DNA of 64,000 nucleotides from Liolophura sinensis (GCF_032854445.1 NC_088304.1:4280001-4344000), one strand, 5' to 3'. Shown: positions 13,701 to 28,700, counted from the stretch's first letter. The notes: a model not told the origin generated them from the sequence alone. Made by a program: numbers and translations.

Positions 13701-16700
13701 ATCGTTCATTCATGATAAATAAGAGATTTTTCCAGCTGTTATTTATGTAAATGAGATGTAAAAGAGGTCACACGAGGTCAGAAAGGGGGCAAACATCATT
13801 CAAAGCTTGTCATTATATTCCGGTCTGTTGGAAAAAGGTTTTTCTAGCTGCCATTTATGTAAATTTTCAAAAAATCCCCCCCACCAAAAAACAAACAAAC
13901 AAAAAAAAAAAACAAATGCGGAGTACTTACCAAAACCAATTATTACATTTAGTACATTTATGGCACTGCGATGAAAGATTTCAACAATGTTTGGGGCAAA
14001 AAAAACCCGTTTGAGTAAGCACTGTAAAGAAGTCGTATGAATGATAAGGACATTTAAAAATGAAACAGTTAGTTTATTTATTTTACCATTATAAATTGCA
14101 ACATTTATGAGCATGTAACCTAAAAGATGGCGGCTTTTCCAACTGACTCCAACATTACACTCAAACCTTAAGAAAAAAAGCCTATAATTCCATACACACA
14201 TGTAATTGTAACGTAATGGTTGTTTGGTAGGTGAAGCTGTACAATGCGTTCTATACTCATGTAATTATGTACCGTAATGGTTGTTTGGTAGGTGAAGCTG
14301 TACAATGCGTTCTATACTCATGTAATTATGTACCGTAATAGTTGATTGGTAGGTGAAGCTGTGCAGTACATTCTATACGCATGTAAGTATGTACCGTAAT
14401 AGTTGATTGGTAGGTGAAGCTGTGCAGTACATTCTATACGCATGTAAGTATGTACCGTAATAGTTGATTGGTAGGTGAAGCTGTACAGTGCATTCTGTAC
14501 TCATGTAATTATGAACCGTAATTGCTGTTTGGTAAGTGAAGTTGTGCAGTGCATTCTATACTCATGTAATTATGTACCGTAATTGCTGTTTGGTAAGTGA
14601 AGTTGTGCAGTGCATTCTATACGCATGTAATTATGTACCGTTATTACGGGTTGTTTGGAAGGTGAAACTGCGCAGTACATTCTAAACGTATGTAATTATG
14701 TACCGTAATTGTTGCAGGTTGTTTGGTAAGCGAAGCTGCGCAATGCACGCGTGACTGCGTCCGGCTATCCATGACAGCGCTCCTGAGTCCTGCAGGCTGG
14801 GACAGAGTCGAGACATGCAGGTAAGCTATCTCCTGTAATGAACCTTTCAAGATACCTTCCACGACCGCCATATTGGATACCAATATTTTTGCGATTAAAG
14901 AAACTTGGCTTAATTATTTGTTTAAAACAAAAGTTAAAATGGAGTCAAATGATGAAATGCTTAGGTCGGTAATTAACGTCGCAAATTTTTTTACGTCCCA
15001 AACTCAATATTTAAATGTTGCAATAGCTCGTTTTTGTGCCGAAGTATAGATCTTTTTTGTGCCAGAGTATAAATTTTTTCATGCTCATGTATACATCGTT
15101 TTTGTGTTCATTTTTAAGCACAAACACACATAATTTTTGGACTCCAATAAGCATCGTTCTTGTGCACAAGTATACATCGTTTTTGTGTTCATTTTAAGCA
15201 CAACTAGACATAATTTTTGGACTCCAGTAAGTATCGTTTTTGTGCACAAGTATACATCAGTTTTGTGTACAACTATACATCGTTTTTGTGCACAAATGTA
15301 CATCGTTTTTGTGCACAAGTATACATCGTTATATAATATACAACTAAAATGTCCTGCAAAGGTAAGAGATTGAAAGTAGAAATAACCGGTGTCGTTTCAA
15401 AAGCCTCAAACACCAGTTTGATCAGTTTATGGATGAATTTAACTTAAAAAACAAAATAACGGTATTTTTTTTTCATCGATACTGTGTAGAAATTTGTAAA
15501 TCATCACAAAATATATACACCACCCTTGCACCATTTTGCGTTCAAATTTTAGCGTAGATCCAAAATTAAGAAACAGAAAAATGGCTTTGCAGAGAGTTAC
15601 CACACTCAGGTGACTGCGCACAGAATAGTTTGACTTCAACCAAAATTGAAAGGTTACCCTAAACGACTTTAGAACGAAAAAAAAAATGTTTCATTGACAT
15701 ATGTCAGTATTATGTACGACTCGTGAACGCAGGCCTATACGTGACACGTAATCAGTATGACAAACATGTACCGTTTATCACACATGTCAGGCATACGTCA
15801 TAGGTTTACACGTCACAAAAGCGACAGGTAACATCGATCACGGCGGGTGCATTTTGTGCACAGGACACATGCATGGGAAGATTTTTCGATGAAGAGATAA
15901 GAGCTAGTAACCTATCTCGATTTTGTGGAACTCGATATGCACGCTTTTTGAAATATAACTCAAAACTTAAATGATCCAAGGAGCGGAAAGACTTTCTGCA
16001 CTATCGGCCAACTTTACCACGCACTAAAGGAGACCTATTTTTTCACCCACGGCCGTTTAACATCTATTTATCCTATTATATGTGTTCTTGTAGGTGAGAT
16101 TTTAGGATGCTGTGTAGGTGGTTTACCGTGTGATTAAAACATATCGAATTACGTACATTGAGCCCCAGTTCCTATAACAGCAAAGCGAGTGCACTGATGG
16201 GGGTCATCCAGGAAGAGAAGTGGCGCCGGCTTTGCTCAATTTCCTTGGCCAGCAGTTACCTTTAACCCTTGTATCTGCTCCAAAAACGAGCTACCAGAGT
16301 GAGAGCTTTGTCCCCTGGACTTCAACAAACTGAACCTCTATTTATGACATTGGAAATACTTAACATCTTTAAGCTAAACATTTTGGTCAAATCTTACAAC
16401 CTCATACACGACCCTACACCAACTCCCCACCGACTTCGTCGCCAATTTATAGAAGACAGAACGAAACCCACTTTCATCCCACAATATCAATCGCCACAAT
16501 ATCTACCAAGGTTTTTTTTTTCATATGACCAATAACCTTCGCTTAAATCCGTTGCCGCAACATCACCATTCAAAAGTAAAATAAAAGAAATTCTTGTAAA
16601 GAAAAAGTAAAGGAAATGACTGCCATTCGTGTTTCCCTCGTTCCCCTATATCTTGTTATATGTAAATTTATATTTATATCTATAAAGGTACTATAAAACG

Positions 16701-19700
16701 ATGAGTATGACGAAAGTGAAGAAAGACATGACAGAAAGCTTAGAGAAAAAATTCATTTTTTGAAGCACTCTCTTTGAGGCACATTTTCCGCCAGTTATCG
16801 GAAATGTTCGGAAATGACGTCATCGATGAACACACTTGGAGCGGGGGACCAGCTTAGGAAAACTGTTAGTTATATCCACTTTTACGCCCCACAAAGAAAA
16901 CGGAGAAGCTTTTATTCTACTGTTATATATTAGGCCACATGGTATATTCCGTATTAAGAAACGAAAACTAAGCGATTCACGTATCATTTAAGACAAGGTA
17001 ACATTTCTGGTTTGAAACCTGTCTCAGACACTGGGAATAATTGATGGTATGAATAATTAATAATTATCAAATAATGTTTAGTTAGTGTCCCTCCAAGAAA
17101 ACTTGGTGCACCGATGTACTTGCTTGAATCTGATGTTTCTTGGAACACCACAAATTTAAGTGCTTATAAACACTTCAGGTTTCGAGCCATCGGCCTCACA
17201 GCTAAGTTCTTAATCACCAGAACTCATATTTATCAAACGTCATGTAATCAAACACAACTACAGTTAAACTGTTTTGTTCTAGGAAGTTTAAAATTTGTAC
17301 ACCGGTTTTTACTGCATTACAATGTACCAACCGCAAATTGGTTTATTTCCTTTTCCCCCGCTGGCTTAGTTGTCTAAAGCACTTTTATCTGTGTACTTAT
17401 TTATTTTTTATTTCACACGACACTCGAGCATTTTTCACTCTTGGAGATCCATTGTATGTGTTAAGCCAAAGCGCTCGACTTAAACCACAGACCTTTGGTA
17501 AGTCACTGATGAACTTTCTGTCGACTGTGACGTTCAGATTTGTACATCATATTGTTGAAAACAAGTGATCTTCAACGCCGGAACGTTAGAGTCGGTAAAC
17601 GGCCAGTCGGCCACTTATTTAGTTAGAAGTTACAAGTTGTAACTTATAATTTTACACTTGATTTAGTTTACCTGTTTTAGTTTGAAGTAACATTTTACAA
17701 CTTGAACTTTAGCTTGTGACTAAAGGTCCCTATTGTTACCAAGAAGAGAGAATAACAAGCTCCCTGTCTAGTTCAAACGACCCCAGAACGGCGAGGTGGT
17801 AGGCTCGAATCTAGCTTTCGCTGTTTTCCTGCTGTTTTGGCAGGTGGTTGTTAGGTATCCGTAATGAATGGGGATGATTTAGTCATGGCACTCCATTCTC
17901 CTCTATTGATTCAAATTAAATTATTGAGTAGGCCTACAGACCAATCAAATTAATAAGAATTTTGGTGTAATTCGAAATGTCATAATTGCAAGAAAACAAT
18001 TACATAATTTAGCTATATATCCTCAGTCTTAAAGATTTTAAAGCAACTTGACGATGGGTTTCCCCTGGCTCTGCCCGGTCGTTGTATAAGTGAAATATTC
18101 CTGAGTAATGCGTAAAACACAAAATAAATAAATAAATAAATAAAGATTATAAATGAAAAATATGATAATATAAATAAGAAATGACGCAGGATTTAGTGTT
18201 TATAGAGCTGTTAATCTTTCCAGGTTTTGTTGTGTACTGACACTGAGCGGCTGTTTGCGTTTGTGATCGCATGACATGTGACCCAACCCATATTACGTTA
18301 ATTCATCCACTGAACGCTAAGGACGTTGTTTAACGACGTGTGAATAAACAAATAATATAAAACCGAGTCAAGAATTCGGTCAGCCGTCAATGAATAATTG
18401 TTTACCGGTTACTATTTTCATTTTTTGTGTTGGGATTCTTCTTTTTAATATGTGCGCTTGGGGTTTAACTTTGTACTTAGCAATTTTTCAGTCATAGGAC
18501 GACGAGGAGTCATTATGTGTGTGTATGTGTGTATACACATACTGTGGCGAGTCCATACCGTCAAAATGCAGCCACCACTGAAGTATCACGCCGAAGACAT
18601 CTTACATGACTGCCCGACCAGTCACATTATACTGACAGGAACATGCATATAGGCAAAACACCAACCAAATAAGTAAATAAATAAATTACCGTGCAGAAAG
18701 TGCATATATTTCAATATATATCTTTGCTAATGTGGATAAATATAACCGCCGAGTCCAAGATTTATATATACCATACATGAAAAAGCGTTCCAAGTCGATT
18801 TCCAAAACAGCCTATAACACCATTTCCCAAACGAATATGTAAGAAATGGCGCTTCCGTAGCCGAGTGGGGTAACACGCTAGCAAGGCGCAATGACCCAGG
18901 AGCCTCCCACCAATTCGGTCGTTGTGAGTTCAAGTCCAACTCAAGCTGGCTTCCTCTCCGGTTGTGAGTGGGAAGGTCCGTACAAGTATATTGTTGATAT
19001 AATAAACACGAATGCTTTTAATATCCTATATAGACGTAAACATCAAAAATCGCGAGATAATATTAACATTTTGGGCTAATTCTTGCCTATTATTTTTTTC
19101 ACGTAAAAAACAATCGAGCTGAATGAGTTCTGTTTAGAAAGCCATACTTGGAAACGTCGTATTTATATTTTTTTAAAACAGATTTCGACTTATTTTTGTA
19201 TAATGACTTTCACGTTTATCGTCCAGAACCTTACGAAAAGTGTGAGCAAAAGGGTCTATCTACAGACTGGAAACGCCTTGCTGTACGACCAAACACTTGC
19301 GCGCCCCACCTGGGGCGCACTGGTATATCAAACCGGTGCCAAGTGGCACCTACATATAGACATATTCAATTATCTGCACTAATACAGATTTTTCCTAAAA
19401 GAAAAATGCTGACGATGCAGACGCACATATGTAGAATATGACTATATACACAAATAAAAGAAAAATTGTGTTGAGGTTATTGAAAGGATCCAGTACGGTA
19501 AAGCCTACAATGAGTCCCAGAGATGTACAGATCAACGGTGAAGATCAGATGAAGATCAACGTTAACCAGAAAATAACTTTACTGAAACCTTCATGTTTGC
19601 ATTTCCCCGTGCTGTCAAAGTTTCGTTCTGGTTAACGTTGGTCTTCATGTGCAAATTATTAACTTTATAATTTTATCAGTTTTGTCATAATTTGGCAAGT

Positions 19701-22700
19701 TTAAAATTCGTATTTCAGCCATAATCTGTCAGGCATCCTTCATAGTACAGTGATATTGTGAAGTCAGTATGAAGAGTAGGTAGTATTTCGAAAAAGAGTT
19801 CGAATCTTTTATTTCTTTGTCAACGTGCTTTTTGTGTGAGAAAAGATGTAGGCTGTCTTGCATTAAATAAGTGTTATCATGAATTAGAATGGATGATTGT
19901 TAAGTTACGGTATTAACGTGTGGCTACTATAGCGGAATCATAGGTGAATCCTGGTTGAGATAACGTGTGGTCTCTTTGACTCTATAACTATATGCATAGA
20001 TGCAAGACACAATATTGAAAAGTTCACAAGGTCAGTGACGCCTTATGGAGTTTACGTTTTCTCTCTTGTGAGGATAATTTAGGTCGTAAATATTCAATTT
20101 TTCGTGATATTTCACACACAACTAGTTCCCCCGTCATTTTGTCAAAAATGTTCATCACCCGCTATAGACTTAATGATGTTGAGCTTTGCCAGCTTGATTA
20201 AATGCTGATGGTCCCGCATGCCGCATTCCAATAGAGCGACGTTTGTCTTCGATGTGTTCTAGAGATGCATTATATCCACCACATATTACTCGGAAATAAC
20301 TTCTAGCTTTACCACCTGGAGTTCTACCACAGCTACATGGTTTTCACTTCACTAAAGTCCTGGGTGCGCGATGTTCGGTTGTTCGAATTCAACTCTTACT
20401 TCTCTAGAGCTTCTCGCCAATACGCGAATCCGGAGTAGAGGTCCTGCTCATGCTGACTTCCTCCCCTATCGTACGTGAGAAGGTGCCTCAGCAGCCTGCG
20501 GATGGTCATCCGGCCTCATATGTATAACTGAAATAAAACACAACTCAAGGGAAAAAATGAATATATACATTTATGCAAAAATTCAATCGGGTGATATTTT
20601 GTTTCAGAAACCTGCGTGATTCCTGGAACTGTATTGACAGGAGCCTAGCCTCGTGCAATGGCCAGCAAAGCTACAGGGAACGTTATGTGTCACTTGTGTT
20701 AGGGGACATTCTGACGGCCATCTGCAAAGGTATGTGCTATCTATACCCATACTTACCTTAAAATACTGTGGGTAAGCATATTACACGATGGGAGAGTGGT
20801 TATGAGAGGGTGCGGTATGGTGTATTGCTCTCTGGGATCGCAGGTTTGAACTTAAGCTGCAAGTCTGGAGGTCTATCTGGTATCTGGAGAAGGTTTGCGA
20901 ACTGTGGATTGGTCCGTCAGCCAACTCTGGATTGGTCCGTTAGCCAACTCCGGATTGGTCCGCCAGTGAACTCTGGACTGGTCCGTCAGTGAACTCCGGG
21001 CTGGTCCGTCAGCCAACTCCGGATGGTCCGTCAGCCAACTCCGGACTGGTCAGCCAACTCCGGATGGTCCGTCAGCCAACTCCGGACTGGTCCGTCAACC
21101 AACTCCGGACTGGTCCGTCAGCCAACTCCGGATTGGTCCGTCAGTGAACTTATAAACTATTCTAGAGTACGTTCTTAAATACCGGTGAAGTAAAGTAATG
21201 TTTTTTACATAAATGTCCTAGCATGAAGTCACTATAATAAGAATTGCTGTGACTTTAAGATATATGAATGCATTAATTATTCATCACACCTGTGCTTTTG
21301 GTCGGTATTGTAATAAATACGTTCGCTTTATTTGCAGAAATTGTGAAGTATATATAAGCACTTATCGACTTTTTGACCTGCTAACCGATACATTATGCTT
21401 CAAGTTGATTAAAAAATGAAAAATGAAAGAAACTGAATTTTGTCTTTTCGTTCCAGGCGTTGGAGGCGAAGAGCCCGGTGTGAAGCCGATAGAGTTACCA
21501 GCGGGTCAGTACAACTACATTTATCGATACTTCTATAGCCCCTAGTGCAAGGATCAGTTTTGCTACAAAAGCTAGGCCTACCACGAGTGTCGTAGACCTA
21601 TGTCCAAACTGTTGAAACTCAGATATCGAAGAATATCAGATTTATCATTGTTTGTTTGATTGTTCATCTATATTGATTTACAACGATCGTTTTTACCGTG
21701 CTTTTTCTTTTTATTGTGACTTACGACTGTTTTATCTTATTTCAATGCAGAAATCCGATCGACATTTTAGGTTCTATGGTACTGCCTGAGGTTACGATCG
21801 GTCACACTTTGCTGAACCAACAGATTTCACAACGACGAATGCGAATAAAATGCGAATACACATTTGAGGCAGTTTCCCTCGTTAACTGGCAACTGATTGG
21901 TCGATAAGACAAAGTCTACCCCACATCCGCAACTAAACACTTAAAACACTAAAGGTATCCTCTACCTAAAATTGAGTTGGGCATTAAACACCTCTAAAAT
22001 ATATAAACAAAATCAAATTTGAAAAAATACCATAATACATGAATGAAAAAAGTAACACACTTTTTGAATGGCAAAATAGACATTCAGAGCTGGACCGGAC
22101 AAATTTGACTATTAGCATTATCCCCCTTAAAACGCAAAGATTTGTCCAGCAGGTGTAGCCCATATGTCTACGCGGTCTATTTGACAAGTGTGTATTTTCG
22201 ATTTGTTTCGCCACAAAGAATACGGCTGTCATTTTTTTTGTTGACGTTAACTTTGTGTCGTGAAGTAGTTTTTGGCAAGGGTGGGATTTTTCTCCCATGC
22301 AACTTCGCTGAAAGTGACGAAAAGTAATCTACATCTAAATACGCCTTCTTTTCTACTACAACAACAACTCCATGATACATTAGCCCTGGATGACTACGAT
22401 ACGTTCTTTTGTATTTGTGTTAAAGCTACGCAAGCGTCAATACAAATGTGAAAGAGCGTCGCGCAGTCATCCAGGGCTAATGATACATCAATTTCAATAA
22501 CATCAATATAAAGTTTGTCTCTCTGTATAGTTTTGACTTGACACAGAGTGATATCTCCTTGTTGAATGGTATTCCTGGGTGAAAAATACCTTCCTCTCAA
22601 CAACAACAGCAAGCTCCCAAAACACCTTATTTAATTTGGTACTGCCAGGGGTAAAGCAAACAACTAAAATAACCAATGGAATATATTATAAATTGATCCC

Positions 22701-25700
22701 AGTCAGCCCTTTCTTCCTTTATGGGGAACCAGCGCTGTTTCAAGTCGATGAAACCCCACTTGTGTTTTCAGATACGTCCATAATCCTGTTGAAACTGATA
22801 TTAAAGCCCAGAGAAAATAAAATAAAGTGAACGCATTTAAAGAAAAAAAAAAGAAAAAACAAGAAAACAAAAAACAACTCAAGAATGTATTTTAAATATA
22901 TATTAAAACTGATGAAACCTTCACCATATTGTCTTTTATTATTGTTTCAGAATCTGACAGTTGTCATTTAGAAGTGGCCTCAGAATGTATCTCTGGGCAT
23001 GTCCATCAGGTTCTGAAGGACCCATTCTCATCAATATGCAGGTATGGTGTTAATGAACGTAGTTTCAGTGTTTTAAACTTGAGTATTGAAAAAAACAAAA
23101 CAAAAAAACAACAAAAAAACAAAAACAAAAACACAACAAAACAACAACAACAACAAATGTAAATCAGATTTATATCTGGTGGGCAAATACCATGTAGTGC
23201 AGCATACCTCTAGCTAGGCTTTTTTTAGAAGGGTGTTGCAGCCATCCCCAAAATAGTGCACTTTGCCCCTTTTGCGTCAGACACAGTGATAGCGACAGAC
23301 ACCAATCAAATAAATAAATAAAGAACAAAATAGATTGATAGCTTGTATTAACAGTGTGAAGGCCCTGTTTTTGACAACCAAGAAATGAAAACATGAAAAT
23401 TTTCATATCTGTCTTATTTTAGACACCTTTTATGCTGTACCATGTTCGTCTTCATTGGGATTTCATATATATATAGGCCTATATACATATGTGAAATTGT
23501 TCTTTAAATTTTTCTATTTATTTGATTGGCGATTTATGTCATACTCAAGAATGTTTCACTTATACTACTGCAGCCAGCATTATGGTAGGAGGAAGCTAGG
23601 CAGAGAATGAGGGAAACCCACGACTGTCCGTAGGTTGCTGCAGACCTTCCCATGTATAACGTGAAGTCTGCAAGAGCTGGATTTGTTCTTTAAAATATGA
23701 TGGTGATTGTCATAACTAGTATTATTAAAACCACGTTTCTGACAACCACCAAATTGTTATCTTTGTGTCATTTCAGAGACCTATCAGGATTTGCCTCTTG
23801 CGTGAGCAGTGCTACAGAGAGCTGCTCTCGAACACGGAGGACAATCCTAATGGTGTCAGTGGAGAGGTTTTTGGCCTTCCAGTTGTCTGTGTGTCCTGTA
23901 GCAGACGAGTCACCTATCTGTCATGTGACTAGGGCGGCAGACTGCATTTCCAGTTTCGTTGAAGCCTACGAACAGGCATTGGAGCAATCACTGAGCAACT
24001 GGAGCAGCATTTGCATGTAAGGAAATCCCATTGTTTGGTATTCAGTGATCAGCTACCCATTGGGTAGGGGCCCCAAGTAGCGCAGTTAACTTTATAGTGT
24101 CTGTAAGTTTGTCTGTCCATGGGCAATTTACGGATATCCTGAAAAGTCATTGGAAGCCATTCAGGGCTGCAGTTATATGACATTACAAACATTGATTTTT
24201 GCTTAAGTCTTTTAGTAAGAAGCTTGAGTTGGTAATAATTACTTTTTTTTCACTTCCTGAACATGAAAAGTTACAAAAATGGATTTACAAAGTAATATAT
24301 AATTTAAAATGTAATTATCACTGTGCAACGTTGCAAACATTGATTTTTACTTAAGTCTATTAGCAAGGGTTGTTGACTGGGGAAAATACCCGATAAACTA
24401 TTTTCGCATCCAAGAGAAGTTCCAAGGAATGGATTTACAAGACTTTGTTGATGTACTTTTTGTGTACAGGCCATTGATGTTTAACCAAACTGTTCTTCCT
24501 TTTTGTAAAATCCTTTTTATGATTTTTGTAAAGAAATTGTCTTTTTGATTTATCACTTTTTACCAGGGAGACTGAGAGAGCCATACATTGTGTGGAAAAG
24601 AACATGGATGACTGTCCAGGGTTTGTGGCTGACCGACTTAGGACAAACCTACGTGATGCTCTCAGCAAAATCGCTCTCGTCTGTGACAGCAGTGAAATTG
24701 GTGACCATGAAGATGAGTTTAAGACAATTGATAAGTGCTATGAGGAATTTGTTCACGTTATAATGCAAGTGTTTGGTGGTGATCGAAAGGTGAATGGAAA
24801 AACGTGTGAAAGAAAGGATAAAACTGAGTCAAAGGATAAAACTGAGCCAAAGGATAAAACTGAGTCTAAGGACAAAACTCATTCAAAGGATAAAATTGAG
24901 TCAAAGGATAAAACTGAGCCAAAGGATAAAACTGAGTCTAAGGACAAAACTCATTCAAAGGATAAAACTGAGCCAAAGGATAAAACTCATTCAAAGGATA
25001 AAACTGAGTCTAAGGATAAAACACATTCAAAGGATAAAACTGAGCCAAAGGATAAAAACTCATTCCAAGGATAAAACAAAAAGCAAGGATAAAAGCCTGG
25101 GCAAAGGAAAAACGGAAGAAAAAGAAAAATCGAAAAAACAAAACTAAAAGATCAGCCAGTGAGGACAATTGGGAAGAAGATTATTCCAGGGAAAATCCCT
25201 ATGATAGCCATGAGCACATGGCCCTGGACAAAAGCAAGGAGAAGGGCAATTCAAAGGGGGATAAATCTAGCGAGCATTGTGAAGATCCCAAGTTCCAGAA
25301 AGTAGACTGCTCTGATGTTGATGATGCTCTGGGTTGTCTGGAGAGCAAGCTTGGTTCTCTCCCTGAAGCTCTGCAGGAACCGATATCAGAGGCTGCTGAA
25401 ATGCTGGCCACATTCTCCAAAGGCCACTGTGAAGGTGAGAGACTATGGGCAGTTATCACAACAGCCAGGGGTGAAAGGATTATTCATTTATTTCTGTTTG
25501 ATTTTGCTAAAAATTGAGAATTTATTGAGTTGGTTCAGCCAAATACAAAAATAAGTTTTAGTGAGTCTTAATGTCAGTTAAAGGAGAAGAAAATTTAAAT
25601 ATCAATCAAATAGCATTGAAAAGAGTTCGCATTTCCTCGCAGGTGCATGCCATAAAGAAATTTTGATATGTACCTCAAGTTGATAAATTATAAATAAAGT

Positions 25701-28700
25701 CAGCGCCAAAATCCACTGTGAGCTACTTCATATTGCCTGAGAACTAGTCCTGAAGTCTTCTGTGTTAGGAGGAGAATTGCCATTGGACACCGCCGAAGTG
25801 CAGTTCGTACATTTCCGGTGGAACTCTTCTTCCCAGAAGGTAGCAAACAATACGGTTTGTTTTCCGCTTGATGAACGGGAAACCGGAATGTTGGATGTGG
25901 GTTCTGAGTTTACATGGCAGTTTTAACGACTCTCACTGGCTGAGAGGCAACACACCCCAGCATAAATTACAGGGTGTTAAAGATGGAGGACCCGATGGAC
26001 TCAGAGATTTATGCCAGCTTTGCCGTTTTCAGACTTTACGTGTATGGCGAGGAAAAATCGCAAAATGATGCAGCAGGCACCGCCAGATAGAAAAAAATGT
26101 GCTCTTTGAGCCTATATTGTCATGTTGTTAGGTTTTCTTCTCCTTGAAGTGAATTGATTTATTATTTATTTGACTGGTGTTTTATGCCACCCTGAAGAGT
26201 ATTTCACTTATACGATGGCAGCCAGCATTATGGTTGGAGGAAACCAGCCTAAGCCAGAGGGAAACCCACGACCATCCACAGGTTCCTGGCAGACCTTCCC
26301 ATGTACGGCTGGAGAAGAAACAAGCATGAGCTGAATTAAGTGAATTACAAGGGAAAATCCACCACTGGTTTGAACTGTTTGCCTGACGAGATAAAATGCA
26401 AATGAGGCAGCACAGATTCCCATAATGCAGCGTTCATATTGCTGTCTGTAAATCACATTTTTGCAGGTGTACAATTTTGCAGAATGTATGTATCGTAAAT
26501 ATTTTAGGTGTATCTCAGATATGTTTCAAATGTTTAGCACATATTTTTTAATACTGTATTTCACGTTTGTATTTTTGAGTTGTATCTCCACTGTGTCTCA
26601 GATGTTTTTCAGGTGTATCTCATATGTTTTAATGTTTGTTCCCCTGACAGCTACCTCTGACCCTGAGCCCGCGGGTTGTGTCTTACAGAGAGTAACTAGG
26701 TGTGTCACTAATTACATCCACAAACTGCTCACCATGGACCTTGAACAACGCACTTTCTGCAGGTATGCGCATAGATTGTTGCCGAGGATATTCTTTTGAT
26801 GGAATATGAACTGATTGTCACTTTCCAAGAAAACACCAGGAGAATACAAAATGAACTGTTTTATCGTATGTGTTTAATAAGATAGGAAAACACTATCACT
26901 GCTGGAGTTCAGGCTGAGAGTAGAGGCATTCATTCATTTCTCTGCATATACTGATGAAAATAACCCTGATTAAATTCTTGGACGTTTTGTACCTAAATTC
27001 AGTGCTATGACTTTAAGAAAAACTTAAGAAAACTTTGGCAACTTAAGAAAAAACATATTTGAAAAGGACTGATATTGATGTCAGTATTTCGATATTCTAT
27101 ATTTCAGTGTACATGTACCTATGTAGCCATCTTCAGAAATTGACCATAGAAACTGTGTTCAGGCTTATATACAAAGAGCAAAGAGACAGGATTGTCTGAT
27201 AAAGTTTGACACTAATGCTGGGACTTTAAAGAATTTAACATCGGGAGAAAAACAAAGAAGTAATTCTATCACAAATTCAATGAAAGGTTTAGATTAAAGT
27301 CATTTTTGGAAAGCCGTTCTGTTTATCCCTAATGAACATGTTTGCAATAGCTAGATTTGCACAGGAAGCTGACGTGGTACATATAGCAATCAAATGTATA
27401 TGGTCACCCTTATTTTGAAAAATTGTTAAAGTTTTTTGTCATTCAGTTTGATAAAATAAAACAATGTTTTATTTTTTTGTCCTCTTCAGCGAATGTGACG
27501 ATGTACGGAAATGTATGAGCGAGGCGTCGGAGTACTGTTCTGATGAGGTGAGGCAGGTGTACAGCACTGTGGTGGACAGACTGGATGCGATTCATGACAT
27601 GTACTGTGGTGAGGTTGAGGCTTGTCAGCCCCAGACGGCCCTCAGGTGTGTCTTGACTCTGTCATCACTCACCTGGTCTCTCCACCACAATCAGGAGGCT
27701 GTCTGCAGGTAAACCTGAGGAAAACATCCATGTACCTTTCTTACCTGTCTTAATACATTATTTACTTTATTTACATTAAAACTGTACCGGAAATGTAGGC
27801 CAGATGCAATCATAATTTTGATTATGACTAAATTTGCTCATTTAGCCTTATTCCAAGAGTCCATTTAACCTGGGGTTATTTGGGGGGAGAGGGAAGTAGA
27901 GTGATATCCTATTGGGAAATTAGAGGTTTTAAGGTCTAACAGTTATATACTATAACAGTTATTTACCTCAAGAGAATGCATTTTTTCAGGCAAGTTTCTA
28001 AGGCAAATATATTGATAACATTGAAGCTTGGCGGTGTATATAATGCTTGGAAACTGACCAGGTGCTTGGTCATGCCAGTCAAACCTTGAAGGAAGGTCAT
28101 AGGGGTCAGTGTTGTGTTAATTCATGAATGTACCTTTAAGACTTAAGATCAGCAAATCTTTGTACATGTACAGTCTTGATTTGCTCTCAGGAGACGCAGT
28201 TGTGTTTTAGCAAATTGTGAGTCTCAAATTTGTGCCACTTGCCCCGATAGCTCAGTCGGTAGAATATCCGCCATTGTTTGGGGGGGTATAAGCAGGGTCA
28301 ATCCTGGGCTGGGTCACACCTAAGACTTTAATTGCACTCATTCTCATTTTTATGCCTGATTGGATCTGTGGATTTCTCTTTCATGACAGTCAAGCTAACA
28401 TCACCGTGGAATGTGTGCAGCGATTTACAGCAAGTTGCTCTGACAGACAGAGGGAGGAGCTTGATGACATCTGGCTGTCACTCGACACATCTTTGGCAGT
28501 CATTGGCAGCTATTGCCCAACCCTCCGTCGGCCTTACAACTGGGATAAGTCTTGTAGTGGAGGCATGTCCATGGATGATGGCCGCTCGGCAACATGTGAC
28601 AGTGTTGGGGTGTCTCAGTGTGTAGCAGACATGGGCAACATCTTTGAGCAACGCTCTTTAGGCAAAAAAGTTCTTTGCAAGTAGGTTTGACTATCTCTGG

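Larger units (their letters stand above)
7784..14717 (+). other. Intron 1 (6.9 kb)
   Basis: It holds an A-rich (AAAT) stretch at about 8170-8370, a SINE at 8754, the 35-bp tandem array at 10195-11815, a tRNA-like SINE remnant on the minus strand at about 13085-13200, and the exon-2-derived minisatellite at its 3' end. Nothing else recognisable was found. Confidence 0.55.
14821..20607 (+). other. Intron 2 (5.8 kb)
   Basis: It contains a 23-bp T-rich minisatellite at about 15040-15335, a LINE fragment at 16195-16545, SINE copies near 18.05, 18.45, 18.85 and 20.45 kb, and a 100-bp hairpin at 19549-19648. No further exon was recognised. Confidence 0.55.

Noticed and set aside
23777-24016. Saposin-type domain
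   Set aside because: Saposins also have six Cys and helices, but begin with C-x2-C; the C-x7-C pairs here do not match.
24794-25147. 117-residue frame RIKLSQRIKLS
   Set aside because: Mostly the out-of-register reading of the KDKTES repeat; only its last part, after the extra A, is likely real coding sequence.
28239-28330. Functional tRNA gene
   Set aside because: The anticodon arm is replaced by a G run and box B is mutated; more likely a SINE head or pseudogene.
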